A stretch of 62,199 nt of DNA, from positions 1-62,199 of the forward strand of contig NZ_MLCF01000016.1 of the NCBI RefSeq assembly GCF_001879105.1. The letters run 5' to 3'. A model generated the notes under the pieces. The model saw nothing but the letters and a program-made list of their open reading frames with translations, was not told the DNA's origin and ran no database searches. The position numbers were made by a program, and so were the translations under genes. This document shows positions 50,259 to 61,959 of this stretch, one piece after another. How positions within the stretch are numbered: the stretch's first letter is position 1; each line of letters starts with the position of its first letter. Source of the stretch: Mangrovactinospora gilvigrisea (GTDB taxonomy: Bacteria > Actinomycetota > Actinomycetes > Streptomycetales > Streptomycetaceae).

Positions 50259-52324
50259 CCACGCACGAGCACGGGCTCTGGGCCGGCGGTCTGCCCCCGG
50301 AGGGGACGGAGCTGATCGGGCGCCGCACGGAACTCGCGCGGCTGCGCGAACTCCTCGGCGCATCCCGGCTGGTGACGCTGACCGGCGTCGGCGGGGTGGG
50401 CAAGACCCGGCTGGCGCTGCGGGCGGCGGCCGACGCCCGGCCGGCCTTCCCGGACGGGGTCTGGTGGGTGGAGCTCTCCGCGCTGCGCCGGGGCTCGCTG
50501 CTGGAGCAGGACATCGCCGAGGCGCTGCCGCTGACCGACCAGACGACCCGTCCGATGATCGACATACTCTCCGACTACCTGGCGGACCGCGAGCTGCTGC
50601 TGGTGCTCGACACCTGCGAGCACCTGGTGGAGGACTGCGCGCTGGTGGCCGAGGCGCTGCTGGAGGCCGCGCCCGGCCTGCGGATCCTGGCGACCAGCCT
50701 CCGTCCGCTGGGCATCGAGGAGGAGCGGGTGCTGGCGGTCGCCCCACTGCCGGTGGAGGACGCGGCATCCCTGCTGGCCGCCAGAGCCGCCGAGACGGCG
50801 CCCGGCTCCCCCGCCGACCGCCCCGAGCTGATGCGGCTCTCCCGCCGGCTGGACGGCCTGCCGCTCGCCCTCGAACTGGCCGCCGCCCGGCTGGGCGAGA
50901 TGACCGTGCCGGAGCTGGCCGACCGGCTGGACGACCGGTTCGCCGTGCTGGGCACCACCGACTCCGTGGTGGACGAGGCCGATCCGCCCTGGCACCAGGC
51001 GCTGCGCACCACGGTCGGCTGGAGCCACGAGCTGTGCAGCCCGGCCGAACGGCTGCTGTGGGCGCGGCTGTCGGTCTTCGCGGGCGGCTTCGACGCGGTC
51101 GCGGCGGTCGGTGTCTGCGCCGACGAGCACCTTCCGCACGAGACGATCCCCGGCCTGCTGGCGGGGCTGGCGGACCGCTCGCTCCTGGTTCCCGCCACCG
51201 CCGGCCGCTCCGGGCCCCGCTTCCGGATGCTGGACACCATCCGCGACTTCGGCTCCTTCTGGCTGCGCGGTGTGGGCGAGGAGCACGCGCTGCGCCACCG
51301 CCACGCCGAGCACTACCGGTCGATGGCGCACCGGGCGGACGCCGCCTGGATGGGGCCGGACCAGCTCGTCTGGCACGAGCGCGCGGTCGCCGAGCACGCC
51401 AACCTCCGTGCCGCGCTGGAGTTCTGCCTCGCCGAGGGGGACGCGAACCGCGCGCAGGACCTCGCCGGCGCGCTGTGGTTCCTCTGGGTGGCCTGCGGTT
51501 TCGCCCGGGAGGGCCGGCACTTCCTGGACCGCGCGCTGGCCCTCGCCCCCTCGCCGGGCCTGGTGCGCGCCAAGGCCCTGTGGGCCAGGTGCTCCACCGC
51601 CAGCGTGCAGGGCGACGCGGAGGCCCTCGGCCGGTTCTCCGCCGCCTTCCACGCCGCCGTCGCGCACGACCCGGACGAGACGGCCGCGGTGGGCGACATC
51701 CAGCTGCGCGGCCGGGTCCACCTGGCGAACGGTCAGATGAAGGAGGCCCTGGCGGTGTTCGAGACGGCGCCGCCCTCCCCGCCGCACGACGGGCGCTATC
51801 CCGCGGCCTGGTTCATGGCGGTGAGCCTAGAGGCCTTCGCCCATGTCTTCCTCGGGCAGGCCGTCGAGGCCGCCGCGATCGCCGACGAGATGCGCGCCGC
51901 GTGCGCCGGACGGGGCGAGACCTGGCTGCGGGCCTGGGCCGAGCACATGCGCGCGCTGGCCGCGCTGGGCCTCGGCCGCACCGAGGAGGCCGAGGCGCTC
52001 GCCCGGGCGGCCGTCGACGGCAAGCGGCACCTCGACGACTGGACGGGCATCGCCATGAACATCGAGCTGCTCGCCGCCGCGGCGGTCCGCTCCGGGCGGG
52101 CCGAGAACGCCGCCCGGCTGCTCGGCACGGCCGAGGTGCTCTGGCACACCATCGGCGTCCCCCAGTCGGGCGTCCCGGTGCTCATCGCCTCCCACACCGC
52201 CTGCGAGGACCGGACCCGCGAGCTGCTCGGGGACGAGGCCTACCGGACGGCGTTCGCGGCGGGCCGCGACGCCGGCCCGGAGGCCGGCATCGCCTACGCC
52301 CTCGCCCCACCCCCCACCGGGTAG
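50255..52324 (+). CDS. NB-ARC/TPR ATPase, no DNA-binding domain
   Basis: A 689-residue STAND ATPase. It has Walker A GVGGVGKT at 44-51, Walker B LLLVLDTCEH at 114-123, a GLPLALELAAARL motif near 210, a winged-helix segment, then TPR-type helices to the end. Similar proteins usually carry an N-terminal BTAD or C-terminal LuxR helix-turn-helix; neither is visible here, so it may sense and signal without binding DNA. Its ATG overlaps the phosphatase stop. Converges on kbl. Confidence 0.88.
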   Translation: MTTHEHGLWAGGLPPEGTELIGRRTELARLRELLGASRLVTLTGVGGVGKTRLALRAAADARPAFPDGVWWVELSALRRGSLLEQDIAEALPLTDQTTRPMIDILSDYLADRELLLVLDTCEHLVEDCALVAEALLEAAPGLRILATSLRPLGIEEERVLAVAPLPVEDAASLLAARAAETAPGSPADRPELMRLSRRLDGLPLALELAAARLGEMTVPELADRLDDRFAVLGTTDSVVDEADPPWHQALRTTVGWSHELCSPAERLLWARLSVFAGGFDAVAAVGVCADEHLPHETIPGLLAGLADRSLLVPATAGRSGPRFRMLDTIRDFGSFWLRGVGEEHALRHRHAEHYRSMAHRADAAWMGPDQLVWHERAVAEHANLRAALEFCLAEGDANRAQDLAGALWFLWVACGFAREGRHFLDRALALAPSPGLVRAKALWARCSTASVQGDAEALGRFSAAFHAAVAHDPDETAAVGDIQLRGRVHLANGQMKEALAVFETAPPSPPHDGRYPAAWFMAVSLEAFAHVFLGQAVEAAAIADEMRAACAGRGETWLRAWAEHMRALAALGLGRTEEAEALARAAVDGKRHLDDWTGIAMNIELLAAAAVRSGRAENAARLLGTAEVLWHTIGVPQSGVPVLIASHTACEDRTRELLGDEAYRTAFAAGRDAGPEAGIAYALAPPPTG

Positions 52325-52342
52325 CGCACGCCCCCCCCGGGG

Positions 52343-52371
52343 CGGGTGGGGTGCCGGGGCGGAGGGGCGGC
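52343..52371 (+). repeat. Copy of the dispersed G-rich element
   Basis: This 29-bp stretch (begins CGGGTGGGGTGCCGGGGCGG, then AGGGGCGGC) matches the reverse strand of 42366-42394 with about one change, and shares its left part with the last unit of the array at 62160-62199. It sits in a 70-bp convergent gap and may act in termination. Confidence 0.7.
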
Positions 52372-52394
52372 GAGCAGCCCACCGCGCCCGGCGG

Positions 52395-53582
<1,188 letters not shown>

Positions 53583-53600
53583 GGTGTCTCCGGGCTCCTC

Positions 53601-54647
53601 TTACTTCTCGGTGGACCAGTCAAGGATGATCTTGCCGCAGCGGCCGCCGGCCGCCTCGTCGAACGCCGCGTCGAACTCGCGGTAGCCGTAGCGGCCGGTG
53701 ATCACCGGGCTGAGGTCGAGGCCGCCCTCCAGCAGGACGGACATCTGGTACCAGGTCTCGAACATCTCGCGGCCGTAGATGCCCTTGAGGGTGATCATCG
53801 ACGTGACGAGGCGTCCGAAGTCGATCGCGAAGTCCTCGGACGGCAGTCCGAGCATCGCGATCCGGCCGCCGTTGGTCATGTTGGCGAGCATCTCGCGGAG
53901 CGCCTCGGGGCGGCCGGACATCTCCAGGCCGACGTCGAAGCCCTCGCGCAGCCCGAGCTTCGTCTGCGCCTCGGCGACGCTGCTCTCCGCCACGTTGATC
54001 GCCAGGTCGACGCCGACGCTGCGGGCCAGGTCGAGGCGGTAGGGGCTGACGTCGGTGATCGCCACCTTGCGGGCGCCGGCGTGCTTGGCGACCGCGGCGG
54101 CCATCACGCCGATCGGACCGGCACCGGTGATCAGCACGTCCTCGCCGACCAGGTCGAAGGAGAGCGCGGTGTGCACGGCGTTGCCGAACGGATCGAAGAT
54201 CGCGGCGACGTCGAGGTCCAGAGCGGAGGGGTTGCGGTGCACCCAGACGTTGGACGCCGGCAGCACCAGGTACTCGGCGAAGGCGCCGTCCCGCCCGACG
54301 CCCAGGCCGACGGTGTTGCGGCACAGGTGGCGGCGGCCGGCCTGGCAGTTGCGGCAGTGGCCGCAGACCAGGTGGCCCTCGCCGGAGACCAGGTTCCCGA
54401 CGGCGACGTCCTGGGTGTTGACGGACCCGCCGACCTCCACGACCTCGCCGACGAACTCGTGGCCGATGATCCGGGGGGCGGCGATGTTCTCCTGCGCCCA
54501 GCCGTCCCAGGCGCGGATGTGCAGGTCCGTGCCGCAGATGCCGGTGCGGAGGGTCTTGATGAGGACGTCGTTCGGCCCGGTCTCGGGCATGGGGACGTCG
54601 GCGAGGACGAGCCCGGCCTCGGGCTTCTCCTTGACGAGGGCCTTCAC
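53601..54647 (-). CDS. tdh: L-threonine 3-dehydrogenase
   Basis: A 348-residue zinc dehydrogenase oxidising threonine to 2-amino-3-oxobutyrate with NAD. Catalytic zinc ligands are Cys38 (TGICGTDLH), His63 and Glu64 (GHEFVGE); structural zinc cysteines are 95, 98, 101 and 109. The [18 protein letters not shown]ossmann motif follows. The start is the GTG at 54647; AAGGA lies 11 nt upstream. It is the first gene of tdh-kbl. The product feeds glycine supply. Confidence 0.96.
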   Translation of the reverse strand: MKALVKEKPEAGLVLADVPMPETGPNDVLIKTLRTGICGTDLHIRAWDGWAQENIAAPRIIGHEFVGEVVEVGGSVNTQDVAVGNLVSGEGHLVCGHCRNCQAGRRHLCRNTVGLGVGRDGAFAEYLVLPASNVWVHRNPSALDLDVAAIFDPFGNAVHTALSFDLVGEDVLITGAGPIGVMAAAVAKHAGARKVAITDVSPYRLDLARSVGVDLAINVAESSVAEAQTKLGLREGFDVGLEMSGRPEALREMLANMTNGGRIAMLGLPSEDFAIDFGRLVTSMITLKGIYGREMFETWYQMSVLLEGGLDLSPVITGRYGYREFDAAFDEAAGGRCGKIILDWSTEK

Positions 54648-54805
54648 GGGTGTCGGGTTCCTTAGCGGGGTGGTGGCGGAGAACGGGTGGGACTTTTCGG
54701 GACGATGCTGCGGCGAGCACGGCCCTTCCGTCCATCGACGATTCCTGAGGGGGGCGTGCAGCGCCACTTCACACCCCGGCCATTCGGCGGACCCGCCAAG
54801 CCCGC

Positions 54806-56326
54806 TCAGAGGACCGCGACCTCCGCCCCCGCGGAACCGTCCTCCGCATGCGCCGCCGACGCGAGGCGCCGCACGGCCTCCGCCGCGGCTTCGTCCGGCA
54901 GGATGAACGGCACCCGGACGAAGCCGTCCAGCGCCCCGTCCACCCCGAAGTGCGTCCCGGCCGCCACCCGCACCCCGCGCCGCGCCGCCGCCGCGACCAG
55001 CGAGGCGCCCGAGCGGGCGGTGCCGTCGGTGACGATCCGCACCCACAGCGACAGCCCGCCGCCGGGCACGGTGAACGACCACTCGGGCAGCTGCGCCCGC
55101 AGCTCCCGCACCATCGCCTCCCGCCCGGCCCGCACTACCGCCCGGCGGTGGCCCAGCACCTCCTCGAAGGTGCCCTCGGCCAGCAGCCGACGGGTGATCA
55201 GCTCGTCGAGGACCGGCGAGGACACATCGAGGCTGGAGCGGGAGAGCGCCAGCCGCCGCACCAGCGCGGGGGAGGCCCGCAGCCAGCCGATCCGCAGGCC
55301 CGTCCAGAACGACTTGCTCGCGGAGCCGATGGTGACCACCGTGCCGCCGCCCCGGTCGAAGGCGGCCATCGGCCGCGGCACCGCCGCCGGGTCGTCCAGC
55401 GCCATCTCCGCGTTGGTCTCGTCGACCACCAGCAGGGTGCCGGCGTTGCGGGCCAGCTCCACCAGGCGGGCCCGGTCCTCCTCGGCCATCAGGTGCCCGG
55501 CCGGGTTGTGGAAGTCGGGCAGCACATACGCCATCCGCGGCGCGGCCTGCCGCAGCACCGCGGCCCAGGCGTCCAGGTCCCAGGGGTGCGGGCCGGTGCC
55601 GAGGCCGATCGGCACCGGGCGGGCGTCGTACTTGCGCAGCGCGGCGAGCGAGTTGGCGTACGAGGGCGACTCCACGGCGATCCGGTCGCCGGCCGAGGCG
55701 AGCTCGTGCAGCAGCAGCGCCCAGCCGGACGCCGCCCCGGTGGTGACCATGATCTGCTCGGGTGAGGTGGGCGCCCCGCGCGCGGTGTACCGCTCGGCGA
55801 TCGCGGCGCGCAGCGCCGGGGTGCCGTACGGGAAGTTGCCGTGCCCCCGGGTGTAGGCGGGCAGCTCGGCGACGGCCTCGGCGGCCGCCCGGGTGAACCA
55901 GGGCTCGGGCGCGGGCATGGCGACGACCGCCAGGTCGATGGTGCCGCCGGGGGCGCCCGGGTCGCCGGGGTCGAGGGGATGGACGCCGGTGGAGGGCGGG
56001 GCGCTGCGGCCGTCCGGGAGGGCGGTGTAGCTGCCGCTGCCCCGACGGCTGATCAGATAGCCGTCCTCGCGCAGCAGTTCGAAGGCGGCGGCGACGGTGG
56101 TGCGGCTGACGCCGAGCGCCGCGGCGAGGGAGCGCTCGGCGGGCAGGCGGACGTGCAGGGCGATGCGGCCGTCCCGGACCAGGCCGCGCAGCGCCGCGGC
56201 GAGCGCCCGGTAGGACGCGCCGCCCCTGGGAGCCTCGCCGTCCGCGTTCCGCCACGCCCCGAGCAGCCGGACCAGCCCGGCCGGGCCCAGCGAGCCACGC
56301 ATCCCGTCCACCGCCGGCACCGCCAT
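54806..56326 (-). CDS. MocR-type regulator (GntR DNA-binding + aminotransferase-like domain)
   Basis: A 506-residue regulator. The GntR winged helix is in [20 protein letters not shown] and [17 protein letters not shown]. The fold-type I aminotransferase-like domain (about 130-500) keeps the PLP lysine at 338 ([16 protein letters not shown]). MocR proteins sense PLP or amino acids. ATG at 56326 follows GGAAGGTGG. It is divergent from the YczE-like gene, its most likely target, and about 160 bp upstream of tdh. Confidence 0.93.
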   Translation of the reverse strand: MAVPAVDGMRGSLGPAGLVRLLGAWRNADGEAPRGGASYRALAAALRGLVRDGRIALHVRLPAERSLAAALGVSRTTVAAAFELLREDGYLISRRGSGSYTALPDGRSAPPSTGVHPLDPGDPGAPGGTIDLAVVAMPAPEPWFTRAAAEAVAELPAYTRGHGNFPYGTPALRAAIAERYTARGAPTSPEQIMVTTGAASGWALLLHELASAGDRIAVESPSYANSLAALRKYDARPVPIGLGTGPHPWDLDAWAAVLRQAAPRMAYVLPDFHNPAGHLMAEEDRARLVELARNAGTLLVVDETNAEMALDDPAAVPRPMAAFDRGGGTVVTIGSASKSFWTGLRIGWLRASPALVRRLALSRSSLDVSSPVLDELITRRLLAEGTFEEVLGHRRAVVRAGREAMVRELRAQLPEWSFTVPGGGLSLWVRIVTDGTARSGASLVAAAARRGVRVAAGTHFGVDGALDGFVRVPFILPDEAAAEAVRRLASAAHAEDGSAGAEVAVL

Positions 56327-56414
56327 CAGTCCACCTTCCTTGGATTGGCCGTTCCGCACGACCCGATTGGCCTCAAGACTGGCATGCATCACAGCGAACG
56401 AAAAGGGGACTCCG

Positions 56415-57158
56415 ATGCACGCGCCGATCGTGAGCCGGCTGATACGGCTCTATGTCGGGCTGATCCTCTACGGGCTCAGCATGGCGATGATGATCCGGGC
56501 GCGGCTCGGGCTCGACCCCTGGGACGTCTTCCACCAGGGCGTCACCCGCCATCTTCCGCTCTCCTTCGGCACGGTGACGATCCTCACCGGCGCCGCGGTG
56601 ATGCTGCTGTGGATCCCGCTGCGGCAGCGGCCCGGGCTCGGCACCGTCAGCAACGTCTTCGTGATCGGCCTCGCGGTGGACCGCTTCCTGGCCCTGCTGC
56701 CCGCGCCCGACGCCTACGCCGCCCGCGTCCCGCTGCTGCTCGGCGGGGTCGTCCTCAACGGGCTGGCCGGCGGCCTGTACATCGGCGCCCGGCTCGGCGC
56801 CGGCCCGCGCGACGGGCTGATGACCGGGTACGCCGCCCGCACCGGCGGCTCGCTGCGGCTGGTGCGCACCGCGATCGAGGTGTCCGTGCTGGTCGTCGGC
56901 TTCCTCCTGGGCGGCAGCCCGGGCCCGGGCACCGTCGTCTACGCCCTGGCCATCGGGCCGCTGACCCAGTGGTTCCTGCGGCACGTCAGCTATCCGGCGG
57001 CCTCCGCCGGGCGCCCGGAGCCGGAGGCCCCGCAGATGCGGTCCAGCAGGTTGGCGGTGGCCCGCTGGATGCGCGCGTCGGTGTGGCCCGGCCGGTCGAG
57101 CGCCGGCGACCAGGCGAAGGTGCCGGCCGCGAACACCAGCGCCCCGCCCGGCGCCTGA
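56415..57158 (+). CDS. YczE/YitT-like membrane protein, extended tail
   Basis: A 247-residue integral membrane protein with about five helices (IRLYVGLILYGLSMAMMIRA, SFGTVTILTGAAVMLLWIPL, LLLGGVVLNGLAGGLYIGAR). Proteins of this group are commonly paired with MocR regulators, as here. After the last helix (WFLRHV, about residue 185) the frame runs 170 bp into the convergent gene, giving an Arg/Ser/Ala-rich tail that mirrors that gene; the original stop has probably been lost. ATG at 56415 follows AAAGGGGA. Confidence 0.85.
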   Translation: MHAPIVSRLIRLYVGLILYGLSMAMMIRARLGLDPWDVFHQGVTRHLPLSFGTVTILTGAAVMLLWIPLRQRPGLGTVSNVFVIGLAVDRFLALLPAPDAYAARVPLLLGGVVLNGLAGGLYIGARLGAGPRDGLMTGYAARTGGSLRLVRTAIEVSVLVVGFLLGGSPGPGTVVYALAIGPLTQWFLRHVSYPAASAGRPEPEAPQMRSSRLAVARWMRASVWPGRSSAGDQAKVPAANTSAPPGA

Positions 57159-58579
57159 TAGAGCGACGTCTCCTGGTGGCGGACCGCGCCGCGGCCGTCC
57201 TTGTAGGGCGAGTGGGCGAGCAGGATCCGCGCGCTGTGCGGGGGCAGCGCGACCCGCGGGAAGTAGCGGTCGGCCTCGCCGGCCACCAGGTTCTCCACCG
57301 GATCCTCGTCGGCGAGGCCGGTGCCCTCCCAGAGCCAGTGCCTGGTGTTGCGCACCACCAGCGGCGCCGGCTCGGCGACCCGGCCCTGGTACTGGACGCC
57401 GAGCAGCAGCTGCTCGGGCTCGCCGATCCGCCGCCACAGCGCGGGCACCGAGGCCCGGCCGGTGCCGTCCTCCCGCCGGTACTTGCGGCAGCTGACGAGC
57501 CGGTCGGGCTCGCCGGAGGGCGCGGCGGCCAACTCCACTTGCCAGTACATGGTGTTGGCGGAGAGGAAGACCAGCGAGGTGCCGCCGTCCCGGGCCTTCT
57601 CGGCCGCGGCCCGCATCGGCGCCGACCAGTACTCGTCGTGCCCGGGGAAGACCAGCCCCAGGTGGGCGGACGGGTCGACCCGGCCGGCGTGCAGATCGGT
57701 GGCGTTGGCGTAGGCGAGGTCGTAGCCGTAGCGCTCGGCCCAGCGCACGAAGTCGAAGGCGTGGCCGACGTGCAGCGGCAGGCCCTCGCCGGCGTAGGGG
57801 CGGTCGAAGGAGACGGTGAGGGCGGCGTCGTCCTCGCCGAGCAGGCCGCCGTGCTCGTCCCAGGCATGGTAGAGGCTGGCTCCCGTCGCCCCGTCCTCGG
57901 GGAAGAGGTTGTACGCCTGCCAGGTGACGTCCGGGAGCACCACCAGCAGGTCGGAGGGGCGTTCGTCGCGGACCGTGAAGGGGATGTGGCTGCGGAAGCG
58001 GTCGGTCTGCGAGGTGAGGACGGCGACATACGCGCCGGCCCGCCAGTGCGAGGGGATCTGCAGCCGCCAGGTCATCCACCAGTGGTGGCAGGAGACGGTG
58101 CGGTCGGCGACCAGCGGCGCGGGCTGGGAGATGCCGGTGAGCGGCGGCCCGCCGGAGATCTTGTGGGCGCCGGCCCCGCCGTAGTGCCCTATCCGGTAGA
58201 TGTCGACGGAGATCTCCTGCGGCGGATTCACCGTGATCTTGAAGTCGATCGAACCGCCGGGCGGCGCCGAGCCGTTGGCGGCGAACCCCTTGACCTGCAG
58301 ACCGAGGTCGTTGGCGGAGCGGAGCGCGCCGCGGGTGCCCGATATGGCGCGCGGGGCGGGCAGCCGGACGCCCGGTTCGCTGAGGGTGGGCTCCAGGTCG
58401 ACGTACCAGGGCAGCGCGGGGGCGCCGTCGTCCGGGTCGTCGACGTCGGCGGAGGTACCGCGCAGCCAGGGCAGCGGACCCTGCCCGAAGGGGTCGGTGA
58501 CGCCGTGCGCGCGGGCCCCCGACTCCCATCTCGGAACGACCACCCGGGCCCCTTCCCCCCTCTTCTGACGCCTGTTCAC
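56990..58579 (-). CDS. N,N-dimethylformamidase-like protein
   Basis: A 529-residue protein resembling the large-subunit domain of N,N-dimethylformamidase (DMFA2_C-like). Family-like segments are GGSIDFKITVNPPQEISVDI, GFPGHDEYWSAPMRAAAEK-type (LVFPGHDEYWSAPMRA), YWQVELAAAPSGE and FAAGTFAWSPAL. No signal peptide is seen, and the small partner subunit of the real enzyme is absent, so amidase activity is unproven. It overlaps the tail of the YczE-like gene by 169 bp. Confidence 0.8.
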   Translation of the reverse strand: MNRRQKRGEGARVVVPRWESGARAHGVTDPFGQGPLPWLRGTSADVDDPDDGAPALPWYVDLEPTLSEPGVRLPAPRAISGTRGALRSANDLGLQVKGFAANGSAPPGGSIDFKITVNPPQEISVDIYRIGHYGGAGAHKISGGPPLTGISQPAPLVADRTVSCHHWWMTWRLQIPSHWRAGAYVAVLTSQTDRFRSHIPFTVRDERPSDLLVVLPDVTWQAYNLFPEDGATGASLYHAWDEHGGLLGEDDAALTVSFDRPYAGEGLPLHVGHAFDFVRWAERYGYDLAYANATDLHAGRVDPSAHLGLVFPGHDEYWSAPMRAAAEKARDGGTSLVFLSANTMYWQVELAAAPSGEPDRLVSCRKYRREDGTGRASVPALWRRIGEPEQLLLGVQYQGRVAEPAPLVVRNTRHWLWEGTGLADEDPVENLVAGEADRYFPRVALPPHSARILLAHSPYKDGRGAVRHQETSLYQAPGGALVFAAGTFAWSPALDRPGHTDARIQRATANLLDRICGASGSGRPAEAAG

Positions 58580-58834
58580 TTCTGCACCTCTGCGTCGGAC
58601 TCGGTCCTTGGAATGCCCCCCAGCACATCACATCATGCGCCCGGTTCGTTACCCGCGGTGCCGATTCCGTTGCGAAACGGGGCTGAAATGCGCGCGCACC
58701 GCGACGTTTTGACGGGCTTTCGGGGCTCTCCCGACAGTTTGTCCACGACGGAGCGCGCGGTCGTCCGCGCCCCCCTGCGGCGCACGCGCCGCCCGGTGCG
58801 CCCCGGCGCGCGCTCGGCCCGGCCCCGGCGGGGC

Positions 58835-60382
58835 TCAGCCCAGCCGGACCGGCTTGTCGGTGCGGACGCCGTGCGCCCCGAGCCAGCCGCGCAGCGGCGC
58901 CTCGTCGCCCTCCAGCAGCTGCTGCACCGGGCCGCCGAGGTCCTTGCAGCGGGTGCCGTGCACGAAGAGCGCCGGGCCGTCCAGCCAGTCGAGGCCGGGG
59001 CGGCCGCCGGCGGTGTCCACCACGGCGCCGCAGACCAGCGCGGCGACATGCTCGGCGAGCAACTCCCGCCCGGTGCGGGCCGGCTGCAGCTCCACCACCG
59101 GGCCGGGCCAGCGCGCGGCGCGGTGCGCCCGGGCGCGGGTGTCGGCGGCCGTCAGGGCGTCGGCGACCCGTTCGGCGAGGCCCGGATCGTCGACCAGCCG
59201 GCCGAGGACGGTGTCCAGGGTGGCCTCCCGGCCGGGGGGCGCCCCCGGGCCCAGCGCGATGACCAGCTCGGCGGCCTCGGTGCGCCAGATGCGGTCGACG
59301 ATCTCCTCGGGGTAGGCCGACCACTCGACCGGCGACCAGCCGACCTCCTCCTGCTCCGGCCCGCCGTGGAAGAGCCGGGCGGCCAGCAGCGAGGCCGCGC
59401 GGTCGACGTCGCCGGGCCGCTCCAGCAGGTCGCAGGCGGGCCGCTCGCCCAGCCGCGTCTCGAACCCCTCGGCGAGCCGATCGCGCCGGGAGAGCTCGGT
59501 GAGCGCGGAGACCACGCCCGCGTCCAGCCGGGAGGGCCAGCGGCCCATCCGCCAGGCCGGCAGCGCGACCCGGGTGAGCAGCCGGTCCCAGCCGGCGTAG
59601 GCGAGGCCGACCTGCTGCTGGGCGGCGACCCGCAGCCCGAAGTCGACGGACTGGGCGTGCTCGGACGCCCAGGCGGCAACCGCCCGCTCCATCTCCGCGG
59701 CCCGGCCGCGGCAGGCCCGCAGCAGCAGCCGGGCGATCCGCCCCAGCACACTGCGCACCGGGCCGGGCGCCTCGGCGGCCACCGCCACCGCGGCGTCCAG
59801 CCCGCGGACGAAGCGGCGGGCGGCGGCGATGTCGGGATCCGCGGCGGCGGCGGTGCCGGAGACCACCGGCGCCAGCAGCGCGCGCAGCTCGGCGACCCGC
59901 ATCCACCACAGGAACGGCGAGCCGATGACGAGCAGTTGGCCCGGCCCGCCGCCGCGCCGCCCGGGCCGCGCCGCCCGCCGCGCGCCGGGCGCGGGCTGCC
60001 GCTCCTCCAGCCAGCTGTCGCAGTCGGGGGTGAGGGCGATCGCCGTCGGGGCCGGCACCTCCAGCCGCTCGGCGAGCTCGCCGATCAACCGGTACAGATC
60101 CGGCGCCGCGGCGGCGTCCAGCGGGACGACGGGGCTGCTCGCCGGGCGCGCCCGCCACAGCACCAGGCCCACCGCGCCCGCCACCAGCAGCGCCAGCACG
60201 CCGACGGCGCTCACCGCCCAGGCGGCCACCGCCCAGCCCACCCAGCCGCCGAGGCGGTCGGTGAGCAGGCCGACGAGCACCACGACGGCGGCCGCGGCGG
60301 GCAGGCAGGCGACGCCGAGGGCGAGGCCGCGCACCCGCAGCACGGCGAGCGCCTGGGCGCGCGCTTGTTCGATCCCGGCCAT
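58835..60382 (-). CDS. M48-like membrane protein lacking HExxH
   Basis: A 515-residue protein with two N-terminal helices (about 18-45 and 48-76). The region after them resembles M48 (HtpX/Ste24-type) peptidases: LYRLIGELAERLEVPAPTAI, then LLVIGSPFLWWMRVAELRALLAP. In active enzymes the last run continues into HELGH; here it reads APVVSGTAAAADPD (after residue 168), so the zinc site is gone. The remaining helical domain is Ala/Arg/Glu-rich. It may be a pseudo-protease that binds rather than cuts. ATG at 60382. Upstream and downstream gaps (about 255 and 265 bp) show no genes. Confidence 0.7.
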   Translation of the reverse strand: MAGIEQARAQALAVLRVRGLALGVACLPAAAAVVVLVGLLTDRLGGWVGWAVAAWAVSAVGVLALLVAGAVGLVLWRARPASSPVVPLDAAAAPDLYRLIGELAERLEVPAPTAIALTPDCDSWLEERQPAPGARRAARPGRRGGGPGQLLVIGSPFLWWMRVAELRALLAPVVSGTAAAADPDIAAARRFVRGLDAAVAVAAEAPGPVRSVLGRIARLLLRACRGRAAEMERAVAAWASEHAQSVDFGLRVAAQQQVGLAYAGWDRLLTRVALPAWRMGRWPSRLDAGVVSALTELSRRDRLAEGFETRLGERPACDLLERPGDVDRAASLLAARLFHGGPEQEEVGWSPVEWSAYPEEIVDRIWRTEAAELVIALGPGAPPGREATLDTVLGRLVDDPGLAERVADALTAADTRARAHRAARWPGPVVELQPARTGRELLAEHVAALVCGAVVDTAGGRPGLDWLDGPALFVHGTRCKDLGGPVQQLLEGDEAPLRGWLGAHGVRTDKPVRLG

Positions 60383-60647
60383 GTGCTCGGCTCACCCCCC
60401 GTCGCGGCGACGACTTCCGGCGGAACAGTCGGTACGTCGAAGCACACCCGGGGGCTCGACATGCGCGCAACGTGCGCATTTGGCCGGGACCGTCCCGCTC
60501 GGTGCTTCCATGGGCACGATAGTTCTGACGCCGGGACGCGTCAGCCGCTTGCCCGCCGCATCACCCGTGGGAGTGGCCGCTTCCACCCGTCCGGGGTGTT
60601 GTGGCCCTCGGAGGGAACCGGACGGGTACCTCGGACGGGGCCGGGGC

Positions 60648-61889
<1,242 letters not shown>

Positions 61890-61959
61890 CCGCCCGAGGG
61901 TACCGGCCCCGCCCGCGCCCCTTCCCCCTCACCGCCCGCGGCCTGCGGCCCACCGCCCG

